Source: Rahnella sikkimica
Lineage (GTDB): Bacteria; Pseudomonadota; Gammaproteobacteria; Enterobacterales; Enterobacteriaceae
Assembly (NCBI RefSeq): GCF_002951615.1
Contig: NZ_CP019062.1
Span: forward strand, 4,576,001-4,640,000
Direction of reading: 5' to 3'
DNA length: 64,000 nt
Part shown: one piece after another, positions 18,744-30,370 of the stretch
Layout of the letters: every line of letters starts with the position of its first letter
Position numbering within the stretch: the stretch's first letter is position 1
Made by a program: the position numbers and the translations under genes
The notes under the pieces: generated by a model
What the model saw: only the letters and a program-made list of their open reading frames with translations
The model's database searches: none
Told to the model about the DNA's origin: nothing

Positions 18744-18772
18744 GACGTTAAGATCACACAGGAGTGAAGCCC

Positions 18773-19222
18773 ATGGCTGAAGTCGGAATTTTTGTCGGGA
18801 CGGTGTACGGCAATGCATTACTGGTAGCGGAAGAAGCGGAAACCGTGCTCAAAAGCCAGGGGCATGACGTCAAACTGTTTGAAGAAGGCACGCTGGAAGC
18901 CTGGCAGTATTACCGCCATCATTTTGTGCTGGTGGTGACGTCGACGACCGGTCAGGGCGATTTACCCGACAGCATCGCGCCGCTTTATGCCGCGATCCGC
19001 GATACCGTCGGTTATCAGCCAGAGCTGCGTTACGGCATGATTGCGCTGGGTGACAGCAGTTACGATCATTTCTGTGGCGGCGGTCATAAGCTGGATGATT
19101 TATTGCAGGAGCAGGGCGCTTCCCGCATTGGCGAAATGCTTGAAGTCGATGCGATGGAAACGGCCGAGCCGGAAACCGTGGCGATTCCTTGGGCCGAAAA
19201 ATGGGGCCAGCTGCTGAAATAG
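18773..19222 (+). CDS. yqcA: Flavodoxin-like protein YqcA
   Basis: 149 residues with a short-chain flavodoxin fold: FMN phosphate loop [13 protein letters not shown] near 10, [12 protein letters not shown] near 60 and [11 protein letters not shown] near 95. The ATG at 18773 aligns with the E. coli start and has an AGGAG SD; a GTG three codons earlier is a weaker alternative. Electron-transfer partner unknown. Last gene of its operon; terminator follows. Confidence 0.93.
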   Translation: MAEVGIFVGTVYGNALLVAEEAETVLKSQGHDVKLFEEGTLEAWQYYRHHFVLVVTSTTGQGDLPDSIAPLYAAIRDTVGYQPELRYGMIALGDSSYDHFCGGGHKLDDLLQEQGASRIGEMLEVDAMETAEPETVAIPWAEKWGQLLK

Positions 19223-19263
19223 GTTATTGCTGAAATACGTTATTGCGACGCGGCGCAATCCAA

Positions 19264-19297
19264 TAAAAAAGGTCAGGCTAAAAACCTGACCTTTTTG
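19264..19297. terminator. Bidirectional terminator between yqcA and yaeH
   Basis: Stem AAAAGGTCAGG/CCTGACCTTTTT around a 7-base loop, with an A run before and a T run after. It can serve both convergent genes. Confidence 0.88.
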
Positions 19298-19324
19298 CTT
19301 TCAGACGCTTCGGGCTGCGATTAA

Positions 19325-19714
19325 TCAGCGGCCGCTGGTCAGTTTTTCCAGATCGGATTCAATCTCAGTAATCTTGTTTGCCACAACGGATTCAAGGTGA
19401 CGAAGGTCATCAAGAATTTTACGTTTCAGGTCCACTTCAACCTGATCGCGCTGACAGATTTGATCCAACTCATCAATGACATAACGCAGATTTGGGCTGA
19501 TTTCATGAATTTCTTTATAACCCTGACCTGCATTATCGGCCACGATCGTTTTGCGCTGGCGCGGGTATTTGAATTTCACGCTTTTAGCAAAAAACTCGCC
19601 TTTGTCCCGGCGGAAGTAGATCTTCAGAATATCGTTATTGGCCTCCTGACGCAGGCTGTAACGATCAATATCGTCGGGATTATTAATGCCCAGGCTTTTC
19701 AGATTGTCATACAT
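19325..19714 (-). CDS. yaeH: YaeH family protein (DUF3461)
   Basis: 129 residues, nearly identical in pattern to E. coli YaeH ([10 protein letters not shown]..., [25 protein letters not shown]). Soluble, with a probable C-terminal coiled coil (about 85-125). Function unknown. Downstream of dapD on the same strand, separated by a strong terminator. Confidence 0.92.
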   Translation of the reverse strand: MYDNLKSLGINNPDDIDRYSLRQEANNDILKIYFRRDKGEFFAKSVKFKYPRQRKTIVADNAGQGYKEIHEISPNLRYVIDELDQICQRDQVEVDLKRKILDDLRHLESVVANKITEIESDLEKLTSGR

Positions 19715-19810
19715 AGCGCCACCTTGGTTTAGGAGATTATCTGTTGATCATAATGAACCGAACGGCGGTCCGAATCGTTGACTGATGACACAATTCGCCA
19801 TCTGCAAGAT

Positions 19811-19862
19811 AAAAAAATAGCGGGTAATCTTTTTGTTTTCAAAACAATTACCCGCTTTTTAA
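19811..19862. terminator. Terminator between dapD and yaeH
   Basis: Long hairpin: outer stem AGCGGGTAAT/ATTACCCGCT (19819-19828 and 19847-19856), extended inward by TGTTTT/AAAACA, with A and T runs on both outer sides. Confidence 0.88.
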
Positions 19863-19864
19863 TT

Positions 19865-20689
19865 TTACTCGATGGTGCGCAGTAACTCATTCAGGCCCGT
19901 TTTGCCCAGCGTTTTCGCATCCACTTTCTTCACGATAACGGCGCAGTACAGGCTGTATTTACCGTCTTTAGAAGGCAGATTCCCGGAAACCACGACGGAA
20001 CCCGCAGGAACGCGGCCGTAGAATACTTCGCCGGTTTCACGGTCATAAATTTTGGTGCTCTGGCCGATGTAAACGCCCATGGAAATGACAGAGCCTTCTT
20101 CAACGATCACGCCTTCAACGATTTCTGAACGCGCGCCGATGAAGCAGTTGTCTTCGATGATGGTCGGGTTGGCCTGGAGTGGCTCCAGAACGCCACCGAT
20201 GCCGACACCGCCGGACAGGTGAACGTTTTTACCGATCTGCGCGCAAGACCCGACGGTCGCCCAGGTATCCACCATGGTGCCTTCATCAACGTATGCGCCG
20301 ATGTTAACGTAAGAAGGCATCAGCACCGTGTTACGGGCGATGAAAGCGCCTTTACGGACGGCAGCAGGTGGCACCACGCGGAACCCTTCACGCTGGAAAC
20401 GGGCTTCGTCGTAGTCTGCGAATTTCATCGGGACTTTGTCGAAGTAACGGCTTTCGCCGCCTTCCATAACCTGATTGTCGTTGATTCTGAAGGACAGCAG
20501 CACCGCTTTCTTCAGCCACTGATGCGTTACCCATTCGCCATCAATCTTCTCTGCAACGCGCAATTCGCCGCTGTCGATTTTGCTGATGACCTGGTTTACG
20601 GCGTCGCGCGTTACGCTGTCAACGTTTGACGGAGTGATATCCGCACGGCGTTCGAAGGCTTGTTCAATAACGGTTTGTAGTTGCTGCAT
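19865..20689 (-). CDS. dapD: Tetrahydrodipicolinate N-succinyltransferase DapD
   Basis: 274 residues, the usual length. Transfers succinyl from succinyl-CoA to tetrahydrodipicolinate on the way to meso-diaminopimelate and lysine. An N-terminal helical domain (about 1-100) precedes a left-handed beta-helix of hexapeptide repeats (about 105-235, for example [20 protein letters not shown] and GARSEIVEG). Active as a trimer. It follows glnD by 46 bp on the same strand. Confidence 0.96.
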   Translation of the reverse strand: MQQLQTVIEQAFERRADITPSNVDSVTRDAVNQVISKIDSGELRVAEKIDGEWVTHQWLKKAVLLSFRINDNQVMEGGESRYFDKVPMKFADYDEARFQREGFRVVPPAAVRKGAFIARNTVLMPSYVNIGAYVDEGTMVDTWATVGSCAQIGKNVHLSGGVGIGGVLEPLQANPTIIEDNCFIGARSEIVEGVIVEEGSVISMGVYIGQSTKIYDRETGEVFYGRVPAGSVVVSGNLPSKDGKYSLYCAVIVKKVDAKTLGKTGLNELLRTIE

Positions 20690-20735
20690 CCTGTTCTCTT
20701 TCCTGAATGGGTTTTAAAAGATAATGGTACTTGTA

Positions 20736-23426
20736 TCACATTTTATCGCCGGGGTTGAGTGCCTCGGTTAATCGGCGTGTGATTTCCTTGCGAGTTTGTT
20801 TATCCAGCGCACGTCGCTCCGCGTTTGCCAGAATAAACAAGTCTTCTACGCGCTCGCCGATGGTCGAGATCCTCGCGCCATGCAACGAAAGCCCCAGATC
20901 TGAGAAGACCTCCCCGACGCGCGCCAGCAGACCCGGCTGATCGAGTGCGACCAGTTCCATGTACGTCCGGCGGTCAGTGTGCGTCGGCAAAAAGCTGACT
21001 TCGGTCTGCACGCTGAAATGGCGCAGCTTCGGTGACGGGCGTCGCGCGCGCGGCGGCTGATAAGCCAGCGTCATCGATTGTTCCAGCGCATAACGGATCG
21101 CTTCGTGCCGGTCCTGCGCCAGCGGACTTCCGTCTGGTTCGAGCACGATAAAGGTATCCATCGCCATGCCGTCACGGTTAGTGAAAATCTGTGCGTCGTG
21201 AATACTCAGATTTCGCCTGTCCAGTTCACCGGCGACCGTGGCGAACAGATACGGGCGGTCAGGGCTCCAGATGAATATCTCGGTGCCGCCACGCGTGGCC
21301 TGGCGGCTGACCAGTACCAGCGGTTTAGTGGAGTCATGTTCAAGCAAATGTCTGGCGTGCCACGCCAGCTGATTCGGCGAGTGTCGCAGGAAGTAATCTG
21401 CGCGGCAGCGGCTCCAGATGCGGTGTAACGCTTCTTCGTCGATATTATCCATACGCAGCAACGCCAACGCCTGCAAGCGGTGATGGCGCACGCGCTCGCG
21501 CAGATCCGGCGTGTTTTGCATGCCGCGGCGCAGCTGTTTCTCTGTCGCAAAGTATAGCTCGCGTATCAGGCTCTGTTTCCAGCTGTTCCACAGCGTTTCG
21601 TTGGTGGCGCAGATATCGGCAACCGTCAGGCTGACCAGATAACGCAGGCGCACTTCGCTCTGCATTTCTGCCGCAAATTGCTGAATTTCGTTGGGGTCCT
21701 GAATGTCGCGGCGCTGCGCGGTGACGGACATCAGCAGATGGCAGCGCACCAGCCACGAGACAAGCTGCGTTTCGCGCGAGTTGAGGCCGTGAAGTTCGGC
21801 AAATTCCAGCACGTCCTGTGCGCCGAGAATGGAATGGTCGCCGCCCCGCCCTTTGGCGATATCGTGGAAGAGGGCGGCGATCAGCAGTAATTCAGGCTGC
21901 GGCAGGCGCGGGTACAATTCCACGCACAGCGGATGTTTTGGCCGCGTTGCTTCGTGGGAAAAACTTTCTAGTTTTTGCAGTACACGAATGGTGTGCTCAT
22001 CAACCGTGTAGGCGTGGAAAAGGTCAAACTGCATCTGTCCGACGATTTGCCCCCACTGCGGCATATAGGCCCAGAGAACGCTGTGGCGATGCATTGGCAC
22101 CAGCGCGCGCGAAACCGCACCGGGGTGACGCAGAATCGACATAAACGTTTCACGCGCCTGCGGGATCATGCACAACGGTTCTTTCAGATGACGGCGCGCA
22201 TGGCGCAGCAATCGCACTGTGGTGGAGTAGATGCCTTTGATTTCACGATGGCGAACCATCAGCTGGAACATGCTGATAATGGTTTCCGGGCGGTGTTCAA
22301 ACAGTGATTCATCACGCAGGTCAATCAGATCGCCACGCAGCTGGAAATTCTCATCCAGCGGGCGGGGTTTTTCATTCGGTCCGATAGCCAGAATCGCCTC
22401 ATCAAACAGCTGCAATAACATCTGATTCAGTTCGCCAACCCGGCGGGTCATGCGGTAGAAATCTTTCATCATGCGTTCGACGGGCTGGTTGCCTTCACCC
22501 TGATATTGCAGCAGTTGCGCCACGCTTTGTTGTCTGTCAAAGAGAAGACGGTTGTCGTAGCGCGGCAGCACCAGATGCAGGGCAAAACGGATGCGCCACA
22601 GGAAGCTCTGGCATTCCAGCAGTTCGTTGCGCTCGGCTTTGGTCAGGAAGCCAAACGCGACCATTTCATCGAGCGATGTGGCACCAAAATGGCGACGTGC
22701 GACCCACAATATGGTGTGAATATCGCGCAAGCCGCCGGGGCTGCTTTTGATATCCGGTTCCAGCCCGTAGCTGGTGCCGTAGTAACGCTGATGGCGCTCA
22801 TTTTGTTCGGTAATCTTAGCGCGGAAGAAATTCGGAGAAGGCCAGAAGCCGTCGCTGAAAATGTGCTTTTGCATGTTCAGAAACAGGGCAACATCGCCGC
22901 AAATCAGGCGGGATTCGATAAGGTTGGTCGCGACCGTTAAATCGGCAAGTCCTTCCAGCAAACACTCTTCCAGCGTACGCACGCTGTGACCGACTTCCAG
23001 CTTCAAATCCCACAGCAAGGTAATCAGCTCGCCGATTCGTTGCGCCTGCTCATCGTTGAGACGCTTTTGACTGAGTACCAGCACGTCTATGTCGGACAGC
23101 GGGTGCAATTCCCCGCGCCCGTAACCGCCCACGGCCACCATCGCGGTTTCAGGAATATTGTCAAAACCGTAAAATGTCCACAGGCGTTGCAATAACTGGT
23201 CGATGTAATGCGTCCGCGCATCCACCAGTTCTTCGGCGCGTTGCCCGGCGTTAAAGGCTTCACCCAGCCAGACCTGGAACTGTTCCATATGCTGTTTGAG
23301 GCTCTGACGGTTTAAGTCGTCATCCGGATAGGCGGAAGGGGAAACAGGCTGTGGCGGGAAAGCGCGGTTGAGCTCCTGCGTCGTTTGCGATGGCAGGCTC
23401 TTTTCAGCAGAGAAGTTTTCAATCAT
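20736..23426 (-). CDS. glnD: Bifunctional uridylyltransferase/uridylyl-removing enzyme GlnD
   Basis: Senses glutamine and adds or removes UMP on PII proteins (GlnB/GlnK), so controlling nitrogen assimilation. 896 residues (E. coli 890). Nucleotidyltransferase domain: [15 protein letters not shown] at 100-114 with the metal-binding Asp pair D112/D114. HD hydrolase domain: [13 protein letters not shown] with H521-D522. Two C-terminal ACT domains (about 710-790 and 815-890) bind glutamine. Located between map and dapD, as in E. coli. Confidence 0.96.
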   Translation of the reverse strand: MIENFSAEKSLPSQTTQELNRAFPPQPVSPSAYPDDDLNRQSLKQHMEQFQVWLGEAFNAGQRAEELVDARTHYIDQLLQRLWTFYGFDNIPETAMVAVGGYGRGELHPLSDIDVLVLSQKRLNDEQAQRIGELITLLWDLKLEVGHSVRTLEECLLEGLADLTVATNLIESRLICGDVALFLNMQKHIFSDGFWPSPNFFRAKITEQNERHQRYYGTSYGLEPDIKSSPGGLRDIHTILWVARRHFGATSLDEMVAFGFLTKAERNELLECQSFLWRIRFALHLVLPRYDNRLLFDRQQSVAQLLQYQGEGNQPVERMMKDFYRMTRRVGELNQMLLQLFDEAILAIGPNEKPRPLDENFQLRGDLIDLRDESLFEHRPETIISMFQLMVRHREIKGIYSTTVRLLRHARRHLKEPLCMIPQARETFMSILRHPGAVSRALVPMHRHSVLWAYMPQWGQIVGQMQFDLFHAYTVDEHTIRVLQKLESFSHEATRPKHPLCVELYPRLPQPELLLIAALFHDIAKGRGGDHSILGAQDVLEFAELHGLNSRETQLVSWLVRCHLLMSVTAQRRDIQDPNEIQQFAAEMQSEVRLRYLVSLTVADICATNETLWNSWKQSLIRELYFATEKQLRRGMQNTPDLRERVRHHRLQALALLRMDNIDEEALHRIWSRCRADYFLRHSPNQLAWHARHLLEHDSTKPLVLVSRQATRGGTEIFIWSPDRPYLFATVAGELDRRNLSIHDAQIFTNRDGMAMDTFIVLEPDGSPLAQDRHEAIRYALEQSMTLAYQPPRARRPSPKLRHFSVQTEVSFLPTHTDRRTYMELVALDQPGLLARVGEVFSDLGLSLHGARISTIGERVEDLFILANAERRALDKQTRKEITRRLTEALNPGDKM

Positions 23427-23456
23427 AGATGCGCAGCCTATTCCTACACGTTAAAG

Positions 23457-23483
23457 ATAAAAAAAACCGGCTTTCGCCGGTTT
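23457..23483 (-). terminator. Terminator after map
   Basis: Minus-strand stem AAACCGGC/GCCGGTTT with GAAA loop followed by a run of eight or more T. It separates map from glnD. Confidence 0.85.
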
Positions 23484-23523
23484 GATTGACAGATTTAACC
23501 CCTCTGCGCCGAGCGGGGAACTG

Positions 23524-24315
23524 TTAGTCGTGCGTCAGGATAGCCGGGATGGTGTCATCCTTACGCAGCGTCATAATTTCACAACCGTTATCTGTCACCA
23601 CAATAGTATGCTCGTACTGAGCCGACAAGCTGCGATCTTTAGTTTTTACTGTCCAGCCGTCTTTCATGGTGCGGATACGGTAATCACCGGCATTGACCAT
23701 CGGTTCAACGGTGAAAGCCATACCGGCCTGCAACACAACGCCACCGTCATCGGCATCGTAATGCAGAACCTGAGGTTCTTCATGGAAACCTTCGCCGATG
23801 CCGTGACCGCAATATTCGCGTACTACGGAGAATTTCTCGGCTTCCACGAATTTCTGGATCTCTTTACCCAGCGTGCGCAGGCGGATGCCCGGCTTAATCA
23901 TGCGCAGGGCAATGTACAGGCTTTCCTGCGTGATACGGCAAAGACGTTCGCCAAGAATGGTCGGTTTGCCTGCGATGAACATCTTAGAGGTATCGCCGTG
24001 GAAACCGTCTTTAATTACGGTGACGTCGATATTGACGATGTCGCCATCTTTGAGGATTTTGTCTTCGCTCGGAATACCGTGGCAAACCACTTCGTTAATA
24101 GAGATGCAGACCGATTTCGGGAAGCCGTGGTAATCCAGACAGGCAGAAATGGCTTGCTGTTTGTTCACGATGTGATCGGCACAAATTCTGTCGAGCTCGC
24201 CGGTGCTGACGCCCGGTTTAACGTAAGGCTCAATAATTTCCAGCACTTCCGCAGCCAGACGGCCAGCGACGCGCATTTTTTCGATATCTTCCGGGGTTTT
24301 GATTGAAATAGCCAT
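23524..24315 (-). CDS. map: Methionine aminopeptidase, type I
   Basis: Removes the initiator methionine from nascent proteins. 263 residues, pita-bread fold. All five metal ligands are where they should be: D97, D108, H171, E204 and E235; H79 (VVCHG) is also present. Divergent from rpsB across 367 bp, the E. coli arrangement. Confidence 0.97.
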   Translation of the reverse strand: MAISIKTPEDIEKMRVAGRLAAEVLEIIEPYVKPGVSTGELDRICADHIVNKQQAISACLDYHGFPKSVCISINEVVCHGIPSEDKILKDGDIVNIDVTVIKDGFHGDTSKMFIAGKPTILGERLCRITQESLYIALRMIKPGIRLRTLGKEIQKFVEAEKFSVVREYCGHGIGEGFHEEPQVLHYDADDGGVVLQAGMAFTVEPMVNAGDYRIRTMKDGWTVKTKDRSLSAQYEHTIVVTDNGCEIMTLRKDDTIPAILTHD

Positions 24316-24456
24316 GAGTCGTCCTGCAGGTTCAGTTCATCAGGTGCGCTATATTTTTGCGCCGATGTCGTCAATAATTCACTGTGGCTTATGGTATCAG
24401 CCCTGATATTAGCTGCCAAACTATCATTTCCCGGCGTGCAATCCGGAGAACTAAAG

Positions 24457-24486
24457 TTGCTGTCCGGCCGTTATTTGTGGTATAAA
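24457..24486 (+). promoter_or_regulatory. rpsB promoter
   Basis: -35 TTGCTG (24457-24462), 18-bp spacer, -10 TATAAA (24481-24486), then a GC-rich discriminator (ACGCGCC) expected for a ribosomal protein promoter under stringent control. The 24316-24456 part between map and this promoter shows no gene. Confidence 0.75.
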
Positions 24487-24492
24487 ACGCGC

Positions 24493-25408
<916 letters not shown>

Positions 25409-25461
25409 TAAGGCAAGCTCAGCAGAGCCCTTATTAACCAGGTATTGAAATATGTTGGTTA

Positions 25462-25484
25462 GGGGGCCTTTATTGGCCCCCTTT
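25462..25484 (+). terminator. Attenuator/partial terminator between rpsB and tsf
   Basis: Stem GGGGGCC/GGCCCCC with TTTATT loop then TTTGCTT. Lies in the 147-bp rpsB-tsf gap; the imperfect T tract is consistent with partial readthrough, which lowers tsf relative to rpsB. Confidence 0.75.
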
Positions 25485-25555
25485 GCTTATCTTAAATGCG
25501 AGAAATATCTCACCGCAAAAAGCCTTTTTGCACTGAGATAATCGAGGAAAATACA

Positions 25556-26407
25556 ATGGCTGATATTACCGCTGCCCTGGTAAAAGAACTGCGCGAACGT
25601 ACTGGCGCTGGCATGATGGATTGTAAGAAAGCTCTGGTTGAAGCTAACGGCGACATCGAGCTGGCAATCGAAAACATGCGTAAATCTGGCGCGATCAAAG
25701 CGGCGAAAAAAGCAGGCAACGTAGCTGCTGACGGCGTGATCAAAACCAAAATCGAAGGCAACTACGGTGTTATTCTGGAAGTTAACTGCCAGACTGACTT
25801 CGTTGCTAAAGATGCGGGTTTCCAGGCATTTGCTGACAAAGTGTTGGACGCTGCGGTTGCAGGCAAAATCACTGATGTTGAAGTTCTGAAAACACAGTTT
25901 GAAGAAGAGCGTGTACAACTGGTTGCTAAAATCGGTGAGAACATCAACATTCGTCGCGTTTCTTCCCTGGAAGGCGAAGTGTTGGGTAGCTACCTGCACG
26001 GCGCACGTATCGGTGTTCTGATTGCGGCTAAAGGCGCTGACGAAGAGCTGGTTAAACAAATTGCTATGCACGTTGCGGCGAGCAAGCCTGAATTTGTTAA
26101 ACCAGAAGATGTGTCTGCTGAAGTTGTCGAAAAAGAGTACCAGGTACAGCTGGACATCGCTATGCAGTCTGGCAAGCCTAAAGAAATCGCAGAGAAAATG
26201 GTTGAAGGCCGCATGAAGAAATTCACCGGCGAAGTTTCTCTGACTGGTCAGCCTTTCGTCATCGACCCAAGCAAATCTGTGGGCCAGGTTCTGAAAGAGC
26301 ACAATGCTGACGTTGTTAATTTCATCCGCTTCGAAGTGGGCGAAGGTATCGTGAAAGTTGAGACTGACTTTGCTGCTGAAGTTGCAGCAATGACAAAACA
26401 GTCTTAA
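25556..26407 (+). CDS. tsf: Elongation factor Ts
   Basis: Nucleotide exchange factor for EF-Tu. 283 residues, as in E. coli. The TDFV motif, which inserts into EF-Tu, is present in [13 protein letters not shown] near residue 80. The frame is open further upstream (to 25496), but the ATG at 25556 with SD GAGGAAA aligns with the family start ([19 protein letters not shown]). Confidence 0.98.
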   Translation: MADITAALVKELRERTGAGMMDCKKALVEANGDIELAIENMRKSGAIKAAKKAGNVAADGVIKTKIEGNYGVILEVNCQTDFVAKDAGFQAFADKVLDAAVAGKITDVEVLKTQFEEERVQLVAKIGENINIRRVSSLEGEVLGSYLHGARIGVLIAAKGADEELVKQIAMHVAASKPEFVKPEDVSAEVVEKEYQVQLDIAMQSGKPKEIAEKMVEGRMKKFTGEVSLTGQPFVIDPSKSVGQVLKEHNADVVNFIRFEVGEGIVKVETDFAAEVAAMTKQS

Positions 26408-26425
26408 TCAGTATCTGATACACCA

Positions 26426-26460
26426 AAAACGGAACCGCTGCGAAAGGGCGGTTCCGTTTT
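26426..26460 (+). terminator. Terminator of rpsB-tsf
   Basis: 13-bp stem AAAACGGAACCGC/GCGGTTCCGTTTT with a 9-base loop ending in T residues. Confidence 0.88.
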
Positions 26461-26565
26461 ATCCAGCCCCAAATTCCCATTACATTGTGCGTGTGGTCAT
26501 TCAGACAGCGCTATGATGTAAAGACCGACTATCCATCAAGACACATTGCTTCTAGGACAGACACC

Positions 26566-27297
26566 ATGGCTACCAATGCGAAACCCGTTTATCAGCGTAT
26601 CCTGCTCAAACTCAGTGGCGAAGCCCTGCAGGGCAGCGAAGGTTTTGGTATCGACGCGAGTGTATTAGATCGTATGGCTCAGGAAGTGAAAGAGCTGGTC
26701 GAACTCGGCATTCAGGTAGGCGTTGTGATCGGCGGCGGTAACTTGTTCCGCGGTGCGGGTCTGGCGCAGGCTGGCATGAATCGTGTTGTAGGCGACCATA
26801 TGGGTATGCTGGCGACTGTCATGAATGGTCTGGCGATGCGTGATGCGTTACACCGTGCTTATGTTAACGCACGCCTGATGTCCGCAATCCCTTTGAACGG
26901 TGTTTGTGATAATTATAGCTGGGCTGAAGCGATCAGCCTGTTGCGTCATAACCGTGTGGTGATTTTCTCCGCCGGTACGGGCAATCCATTCTTTACCACT
27001 GACTCTGCAGCGTGCCTGCGTGGTATCGAAATCGAAGCCGATGTGGTATTAAAAGCCACCAAAGTCGACGGCGTTTACTCCGCCGACCCGGTGAAAAACC
27101 CGGAAGCTACACTGTACGAAAAACTGACCTATCAGGAAGTGCTGGAGCAGGAATTGAAAGTGATGGATCTGGCGGCGTTTACACTGGCCCGCGATCACAA
27201 TCTGCCAATTCGTGTATTCAACATGAACAAACCGGGTGCATTGCGCCGTGTTGTGATGGGTGAAAACGAAGGAACGCTGATTTCTAACGCGGAGTGA
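26566..27297 (+). CDS. pyrH: UMP kinase
   Basis: Phosphorylates UMP to UDP; hexameric, GTP-activated and UTP-inhibited. 243 residues (E. coli 241), amino-acid-kinase fold with LLKLSGEAL near the start, [10 protein letters not shown] near 60 and [15 protein letters not shown] near 140. The open frame continues to 26485 upstream, but the ATG at 26566 ([20 protein letters not shown]) matches the family start. Confidence 0.97.
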   Translation: MATNAKPVYQRILLKLSGEALQGSEGFGIDASVLDRMAQEVKELVELGIQVGVVIGGGNLFRGAGLAQAGMNRVVGDHMGMLATVMNGLAMRDALHRAYVNARLMSAIPLNGVCDNYSWAEAISLLRHNRVVIFSAGTGNPFFTTDSAACLRGIEIEADVVLKATKVDGVYSADPVKNPEATLYEKLTYQEVLEQELKVMDLAAFTLARDHNLPIRVFNMNKPGALRRVVMGENEGTLISNAE

Positions 27298-27405
27298 TCC
27301 TTCACAATTGAACATACCGTTCAGCCAGCCTGTGCTGGCATAAGTATTCACGGACTATACTGATGGTATGGTCTGCCAGGTAACCAGCTTTCAAGGGTTC
27401 ACAAC

Positions 27406-27963
27406 GTGATTAACGAAATTAAAAAAGACGCTGAAATTCGTATGGAAAAATGCGTTGAATCATTCAAAACGCATATCAGCAAAATCCGCACCGGCCGCGC
27501 TTCTCCCGGCATCCTGGATGGCATCATGGTCGATTACTACGGTTCATCTACGCCACTGCGCCAGTTGGCTCAGGTCACGGTTGAAGATTCCCGTACTCTG
27601 GCTATTTCCGTATTTGACCGCTCAATCAGCGCCGCTGTGGAAAAAGCGATCATGACGTCCGATCTGGGGCTGAACCCCTCTTCTGCTGGCGCGACTATCC
27701 GCGTTCCATTGCCTGCACTGACTGAAGAGCGTCGTAAAGATCTGATTAAAGTCGTGCGCGGCGAAGCAGAGCAGGGCCGTGTTTCCGTGCGTAACGTCCG
27801 CCGTGACGCTAACGACAAAACCAAAGCACTGCTTAAAGATAAAGAAATCAGCGAAGATGAAGATCGCCGTTCACAGGACGACATTCAGAAACTGACTGAC
27901 ATTTTCATCAAGAAAATCGACGTTGCTTTAGCTGAAAAAGAAACTGAGCTGATGGATTTCTAA
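27406..27963 (+). CDS. frr: Ribosome recycling factor
   Basis: 185 residues, the family length. With EF-G and IF3 it splits post-termination ribosomes. Long helical domain with KIRTGRASP near 25 and [11 protein letters not shown] near 130, and the hinge around residues 30 and 105. GTG start (27406), as in E. coli, with a weak SD. Terminator follows. Confidence 0.97.
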   Translation: MINEIKKDAEIRMEKCVESFKTHISKIRTGRASPGILDGIMVDYYGSSTPLRQLAQVTVEDSRTLAISVFDRSISAAVEKAIMTSDLGLNPSSAGATIRVPLPALTEERRKDLIKVVRGEAEQGRVSVRNVRRDANDKTKALLKDKEISEDEDRRSQDDIQKLTDIFIKKIDVALAEKETELMDF

Positions 27964-27980
27964 TCCGGCTTATTTCGCTT

Positions 27981-28012
27981 ACAAAGCGCCGCTACTGCGG
28001 CGCTTTGTTTTT
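27981..28012 (+). terminator. Terminator of frr
   Basis: 12-bp stem ACAAAGCGCCGC/GCGGCGCTTTGT with TACT loop and a T run. Confidence 0.92.
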
Positions 28013-28121
28013 AAGTGGCCTCCAATTCTTTTATCTGTCTGCACAATCTCATGGACAAGCCCGATAAGAGGTTTCAGACTGTGCACTTTCCGAATTTACG
28101 CGCTTTATTCCGGGCATTTTC

Positions 28122-29318
28122 ATGAAACAAATGACTATTCTTGGTTCGACAGGGTCTGTCGGCACCAGCACGCTTTCCGTCGTCCGGTCTAACCCTGACG
28201 CGTTCTCTGTTAAGGCGCTGGTTGCCGGCCGCAATGTCGACGTTATGGCGCAGCAATGTCTGGAATTCCGTCCGGCGTATGCGTCGATGGCAGATGAGTC
28301 TTCTGCACGTCAATTGCGGGTTATCTTGTCGGAGCAGGGAATCAATACCGAAGTCCTTTCTGGCCCGGATGCGGCTATCGAACTGGCGGCGCTTGATGAT
28401 GTGGATCAGGTGATGTCTGCCATCGTTGGTGCAGCGGGTCTGTTACCGACGCTGTCTGCCGTTCGTGCGGGCAAGCAAGTCCTCCTGGCAAATAAAGAGT
28501 CGCTGGTGACCTGTGGTCGCATTTTTATGGATGCCGTCCGTCAAAGCCAGTCTCAACTTTTGCCCATCGACAGCGAGCATAATGCCATTTTCCAGAGTTT
28601 GCCTGAATCCGTTCAGAAACAACTGGGCTATGCTTCCCTTGAAGAACACGGAATTTCCCGCATTGTTCTGACCGGTTCCGGCGGGCCATTCCGCGAATTA
28701 CCCTTAGACGAATTCAGCAGAGTGACGCCCGATCAGGCATGCGCTCACCCAAACTGGTCGATGGGGCGTAAGATTTCTGTCGACTCCGCCACGATGATGA
28801 ACAAAGGGCTGGAATATATTGAAGCGCGCTGGTTGTTTAATGCGTCAGCGGCCGAAATGGAAGTGATTATCCATCCGCAATCGGTGATTCACTCTATGGT
28901 ACGCTATCGCGACGGCAGCGTACTGGCGCAACTGGGTTCACCGGATATGCGAACGCCTATTGCGCATGCCATGGCATATCCGAGCCGGGTGGCGACAGAT
29001 GTTGAAGCACTGGATTTTTGTACGATGGGCGCACTGACGTTCAGCGCTCCGGATTATGCACGTTATCCCTGTCTCCAGCTTGCTATCGAAGCCAGCAATA
29101 CCGGGCAGGCTGCCACCACGGCGCTTAATGCGGCGAATGAAATCTCGGTGGCGGCTTTCCTTAATGGTGAAATTTGTTTTACCAACATTGCTTCGCTAAA
29201 TCGTCAGGTCATGGACCTGTTAGTGAGCGCCGAACCGACTTCTGTTGAGGAAGTGTTGGAGATTGATGCTAGCGCACGGGCATTGGCAAAAGATAAACTT
29301 CCTGGGTTTACGCGGTAA
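28122..29318 (+). CDS. dxr: 1-deoxy-D-xylulose 5-phosphate reductoisomerase (Dxr/IspC)
   Basis: Makes 2-C-methyl-D-erythritol 4-phosphate, the committed step of the MEP isoprenoid pathway. 398 residues, same as E. coli. NADPH loop [11 protein letters not shown] (8-18); metal ligands D150, E152 (PIDSEHN) and E231 ([10 protein letters not shown]); [12 protein letters not shown] near 121. It sits upstream of uppS, which consumes the pathway's product. Confidence 0.97.
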   Translation: MKQMTILGSTGSVGTSTLSVVRSNPDAFSVKALVAGRNVDVMAQQCLEFRPAYASMADESSARQLRVILSEQGINTEVLSGPDAAIELAALDDVDQVMSAIVGAAGLLPTLSAVRAGKQVLLANKESLVTCGRIFMDAVRQSQSQLLPIDSEHNAIFQSLPESVQKQLGYASLEEHGISRIVLTGSGGPFRELPLDEFSRVTPDQACAHPNWSMGRKISVDSATMMNKGLEYIEARWLFNASAAEMEVIIHPQSVIHSMVRYRDGSVLAQLGSPDMRTPIAHAMAYPSRVATDVEALDFCTMGALTFSAPDYARYPCLQLAIEASNTGQAATTALNAANEISVAAFLNGEICFTNIASLNRQVMDLLVSAEPTSVEEVLEIDASARALAKDKLPGFTR

Positions 29319-29344
29319 GACCAGTTTAGTGCTTATGCAGCAGT

Positions 29345-29373
29345 TTGTTAGCGCCACATTGAAATGGTATAGT
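29345..29373 (+). promoter_or_regulatory. Strong sigma-70-like promoter between dxr and uppS
   Basis: -35 TTGTTA (29345-29350), exact 17-bp spacer, -10 TATAGT (29368-29373), GC-rich discriminator CTGCGCC. It reads towards uppS, 230 bp before its start. Confidence 0.65.
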
Positions 29374-29379
29374 CTGCGC

Positions 29380-29480
29380 CACGCTGACAGTAGATTCGGC
29401 TTTTTTGAGCCTGAATGTTAAAGGTGGAATCGGTGATCTGTCAGTGTAAGCCGTGCCTGCAAGGGAGACACGGCTTTTTT
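29380..29480 (+). ncRNA. Candidate ~100-nt transcript (attenuated uppS leader or small RNA)
   Basis: Starting about 7 nt after the TATAGT box, the sequence carries a hairpin ATTC(A)GGCT-type at about 29393-29416, a long-range pair CTGACAG (29384-29390) / CTGTCAG (29438-29444), and ends at an intrinsic terminator. I do not recognise it as a named RNA. It could be a leader that attenuates uppS-cdsA-rseP, or an independent small RNA. Confidence 0.4.
29448..29480 (+). terminator. Intrinsic terminator in the dxr-uppS gap
   Basis: 8-bp stem AAGCCGTG/CACGGCTT followed by further T residues (six in a row in all), with a small inner CCT/AGG pair in the loop. It is 130 bp downstream of dxr and about 120 bp upstream of uppS. 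Confidence 0.8.
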
Positions 29481-29602
29481 GCGCGTGTTGTCGCACCCTC
29501 GATGCAAGGTGCCACATCAGCTAACGTTGTGGCGTGAGTCCTATCAGGCTTAGGCCAGCTGGAAAGCCGTTGTGTTCTGATAAAAGGAAATGAGTACGCG
29601 TT

Positions 29603-30361
29603 ATGTCCCTCGAAAATCAACAGATGTCTGATATGCGTTGCTCTCAACCTCGCCATGTTGCCATTATCATGGACGGCAACGGACGCTGGGCAAAACGTCA
29701 GGGTAAAATGAGGGTTTTTGGTCATAAAGCGGGAGTGAAGTCAGTGCGTAAAGCGGTGAGCTTTGCTGCCAGTCATCATCTTGATGCGCTCACGCTTTAT
29801 GCCTTTAGTAGTGAAAACTGGAATCGTCCTGCTCAGGAAGTTTCTGCGCTGATGGAGCTGTTCGTCCGTGCGTTGGACAGCGAAGTTAAAAGCCTGCATA
29901 AACACAATGTCAGGTTGCGGATCATTGGCGACGTCAGTCGTTTTAGTGCTCGTCTGCAGGAACGCATTCGTCGTTCAGAAACACTTACTCAAAATAACGA
30001 CGGTCTGACCCTGAACATCGCTGCAAATTACGGTGGCCGATGGGATATTATTCAGGGCGTGAAGACGCTGGCCGGGCAGGTAGAAGCCGGTACATTGCGG
30101 GCTGAGCAAATTACAGAAGAATTGCTAAACTCAGCGGTCTGTATGAGCGAACTGTCACCCGTCGATTTGGTGATCAGAACCGGTGGGGAACATCGGATCA
30201 GTAATTTTTTGCTGTGGCAGATTGCCTATGCGGAGCTCTATTTTACCGATGTCCTCTGGCCTGATTTTGATGAAAACACCTTTGAAGGGGCGCTGAACGC
30301 GTTTGCACAGCGAGAGCGCCGCTTCGGAGGGACTACACCTATCGGCGCCGATGCGTCCTAG
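29603..30361 (+). CDS. uppS: Undecaprenyl diphosphate synthase (UppS/IspU)
   Basis: cis-Prenyltransferase that makes the C55 lipid carrier for peptidoglycan and O-antigen. 252 residues. Catalytic D24 in [20 protein letters not shown] near 73; [15 protein letters not shown] with the conserved Arg/Ser/Phe near 194-205. Followed 9 bp later by cdsA. Confidence 0.96.
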   Translation: MSLENQQMSDMRCSQPRHVAIIMDGNGRWAKRQGKMRVFGHKAGVKSVRKAVSFAASHHLDALTLYAFSSENWNRPAQEVSALMELFVRALDSEVKSLHKHNVRLRIIGDVSRFSARLQERIRRSETLTQNNDGLTLNIAANYGGRWDIIQGVKTLAGQVEAGTLRAEQITEELLNSAVCMSELSPVDLVIRTGGEHRISNFLLWQIAYAELYFTDVLWPDFDENTFEGALNAFAQRERRFGGTTPIGADAS

Positions 30362-30370
30362 GGAGAACAT

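Noticed and set aside
23482..24306. A 274-codon plus-strand open frame
   Set aside because: It lies antisense to map, whose protein has all five metal ligands; the plus-strand product looks like nothing known.
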